NCBI GenBank assembly: GCA_964533785.1
Contig: CAZHNG010000182.1
Span: 1-13,603 of the forward strand
DNA: 13,603 nucleotides
Origin: JANQRV01 sp964533785
GTDB lineage: Bacteria; Bacteroidota; Bacteroidia; Chitinophagales; Saprospiraceae
Direction: 5' to 3'
Position numbers and translations under genes: made by a program. Positions 13,063-13,603 of the stretch are shown one piece after another; within the stretch, counting starts at the first letter, position 1; each line of letters starts with the position of its first letter. Under the pieces are notes generated by a model, which saw nothing but the letters and a program-made list of their open reading frames with translations, did not search any database and was not told where the DNA came from.

Positions 13063-13575
13063 GTGGGACTCTTAGTCATATTCCTTTTGATTACAGGTTT
13101 GTTATTCTGGCTCCTCATAGCTCCGCTGGAGTTGAGCATAAGGACAGAGCAGAATGATTATGCATTGGAGTGGAAAAGTATCGGAAGGGTGGAGATCATT
13201 CCGGTTACAGATGATATTGTTATCAGGCTGAAGGTGCTTTTTTTTCGGAAGGATTTTTATCCTTTACAGTATCAACCCCAGAAAAAGGACAAAACAGAAA
13301 AGAAGACTAAGAAAAAGAAAAAAAAGAAACGCGCAGGCAGTTGGGGCTGGCAAAAGATAAAAAAGAAAGGTCTACGGCTTTTACGGTCATTTGAGGTAAA
13401 GGCATTCAAATTAGACCTTGATACGGACGATTTTGTCTTAAATAGTTATTTGTTTCCCATTTTCTATCTAACAGGCAATAAGAATATAACGATTAACTAT
13501 GAGGGGAGGTCATCGCTTACTTTGATTATTCAAAACCGGCCGTACAAAATATTACTGGCCATCTTATTATACTAG
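13063..13575 (+). CDS. Membrane-anchored lysine-rich protein, 170 aa, possibly DUF2953-like
   Basis: Residues 3-20 form one hydrophobic segment, a membrane anchor or uncleaved signal. A strand-rich part (about 22-65) follows, then a very basic low-complexity stretch (about 74-105, with runs of Lys), and a C-terminal part with LDLDTDDFVLNSYLFPIFYL and ITINYEGRSSLTLIIQNRP. That ending, an aspartate-rich D-T-x-D segment followed by a small-residue/NY-x-G pattern, recalls DUF2953-type proteins, but I hold this loosely. The function is unknown. The start is GTG at 13063: the frame is closed by a stop at 13048-13050 and no ATG occurs before the conserved start. A 16-codon ORF in another frame (ATG 13025 to TAG 13075) overlaps the start. 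The gene is divergent from the USP at 12877 and shares its dyad-rich upstream region. Confidence 0.7.
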   Translation: MGLLVIFLLITGLLFWLLIAPLELSIRTEQNDYALEWKSIGRVEIIPVTDDIVIRLKVLFFRKDFYPLQYQPQKKDKTEKKTKKKKKKKRAGSWGWQKIKKKGLRLLRSFEVKAFKLDLDTDDFVLNSYLFPIFYLTGNKNITINYEGRSSLTLIIQNRPYKILLAILLY

Positions 13576-13591
13576 ACTTTTGACGCTAGAC
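13572..13591 (+). repeat. Short direct repeat CTAGAC at the right edge
   Basis: CTAGAC occurs at 13572-13577 and 13586-13591, 14 bp apart, followed by a related CTAGAA. It starts in the stop codon region of the preceding gene and may continue beyond the window. Confidence 0.25.
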
Positions 13592-13603
13592 TCTAGAAGT
13601 TAG

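Noticed and set aside
1..13603. Mobile elements, CRISPR arrays, tRNA or rRNA genes
   Set aside because: None seen: no transposase or integrase-like protein, no regularly spaced repeats, no cloverleaf-like sequence.

Overview
The window looks like a chromosomal segment of a Bacteroidota bacterium, possibly Saprospirales-like, although that rank is a guess. The evidence is Bacteroidota-type promoter boxes (TAnnTTTG with an upstream TTG), no Shine-Dalgarno sequences before the starts, a TonB with the Bacteroidota-type N-terminus, and an ExbB-ExbD-ExbD-TonB operon. No rRNA, tRNA, CRISPR array, transposase or phage gene was seen.

Layout. 1-227 is non-coding and rich in inverted repeats. 228-677 (-) is a two-CBS-domain protein, divergent from a + strand group at 820-3931 with three tandem universal stress proteins (USPs) and one unrecognised 129-residue protein. 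4051-6937 (+) is a proton-channel/TonB operon. 6984-8486 (-) is a three-gene group, in transcription order: a thioredoxin-fold protein without its CxxC, an unrecognised probably exported protein, and a second CBS pair protein. 8718-11431 (+) is a sensor kinase and, overlapping it by 4 nt, a response regulator fused to a CRP-type DNA-binding module. 11432-11884 (-) is a third CBS pair protein, and 12017-12877 (-) a fourth USP. 13063-13575 (+) is a lysine-rich membrane-anchored protein. The right edge is cut just after it.

How it may work together. The kinase's first PAS domain matches the rhizobial FixL heme PAS at the heme-ligand histidine and the key distal arginine, with the same 20-residue spacing. 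The cognate regulator joins a phosphorylatable receiver to a CRP/FNR-type effector whose recognition helix carries the CRP R-E-x-x-x-R triad and which has no Fe-S cysteines. In the four intergenic regions next to the USP, CBS, kinase and 13063 genes I find seven copies of the CRP/FNR-type dyad TGAY-N4-RTCA. I saw none before the TonB operon or inside genes in a by-eye scan. At two promoters the dyad centre lies exactly 59.5 nt from the last base of the -7 box, and at a third 58.5 nt. My inference is a compact oxygen/redox-responsive regulon: heme-PAS kinase to receiver-CRP regulator to USP and CBS (adenylate-sensing) proteins, controlled from shared operators that include the kinase's own promoter. 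It resembles FixL-FixJ-FixK in logic with the last two steps in one polypeptide. The TonB operon looks like an unrelated housekeeping insert.
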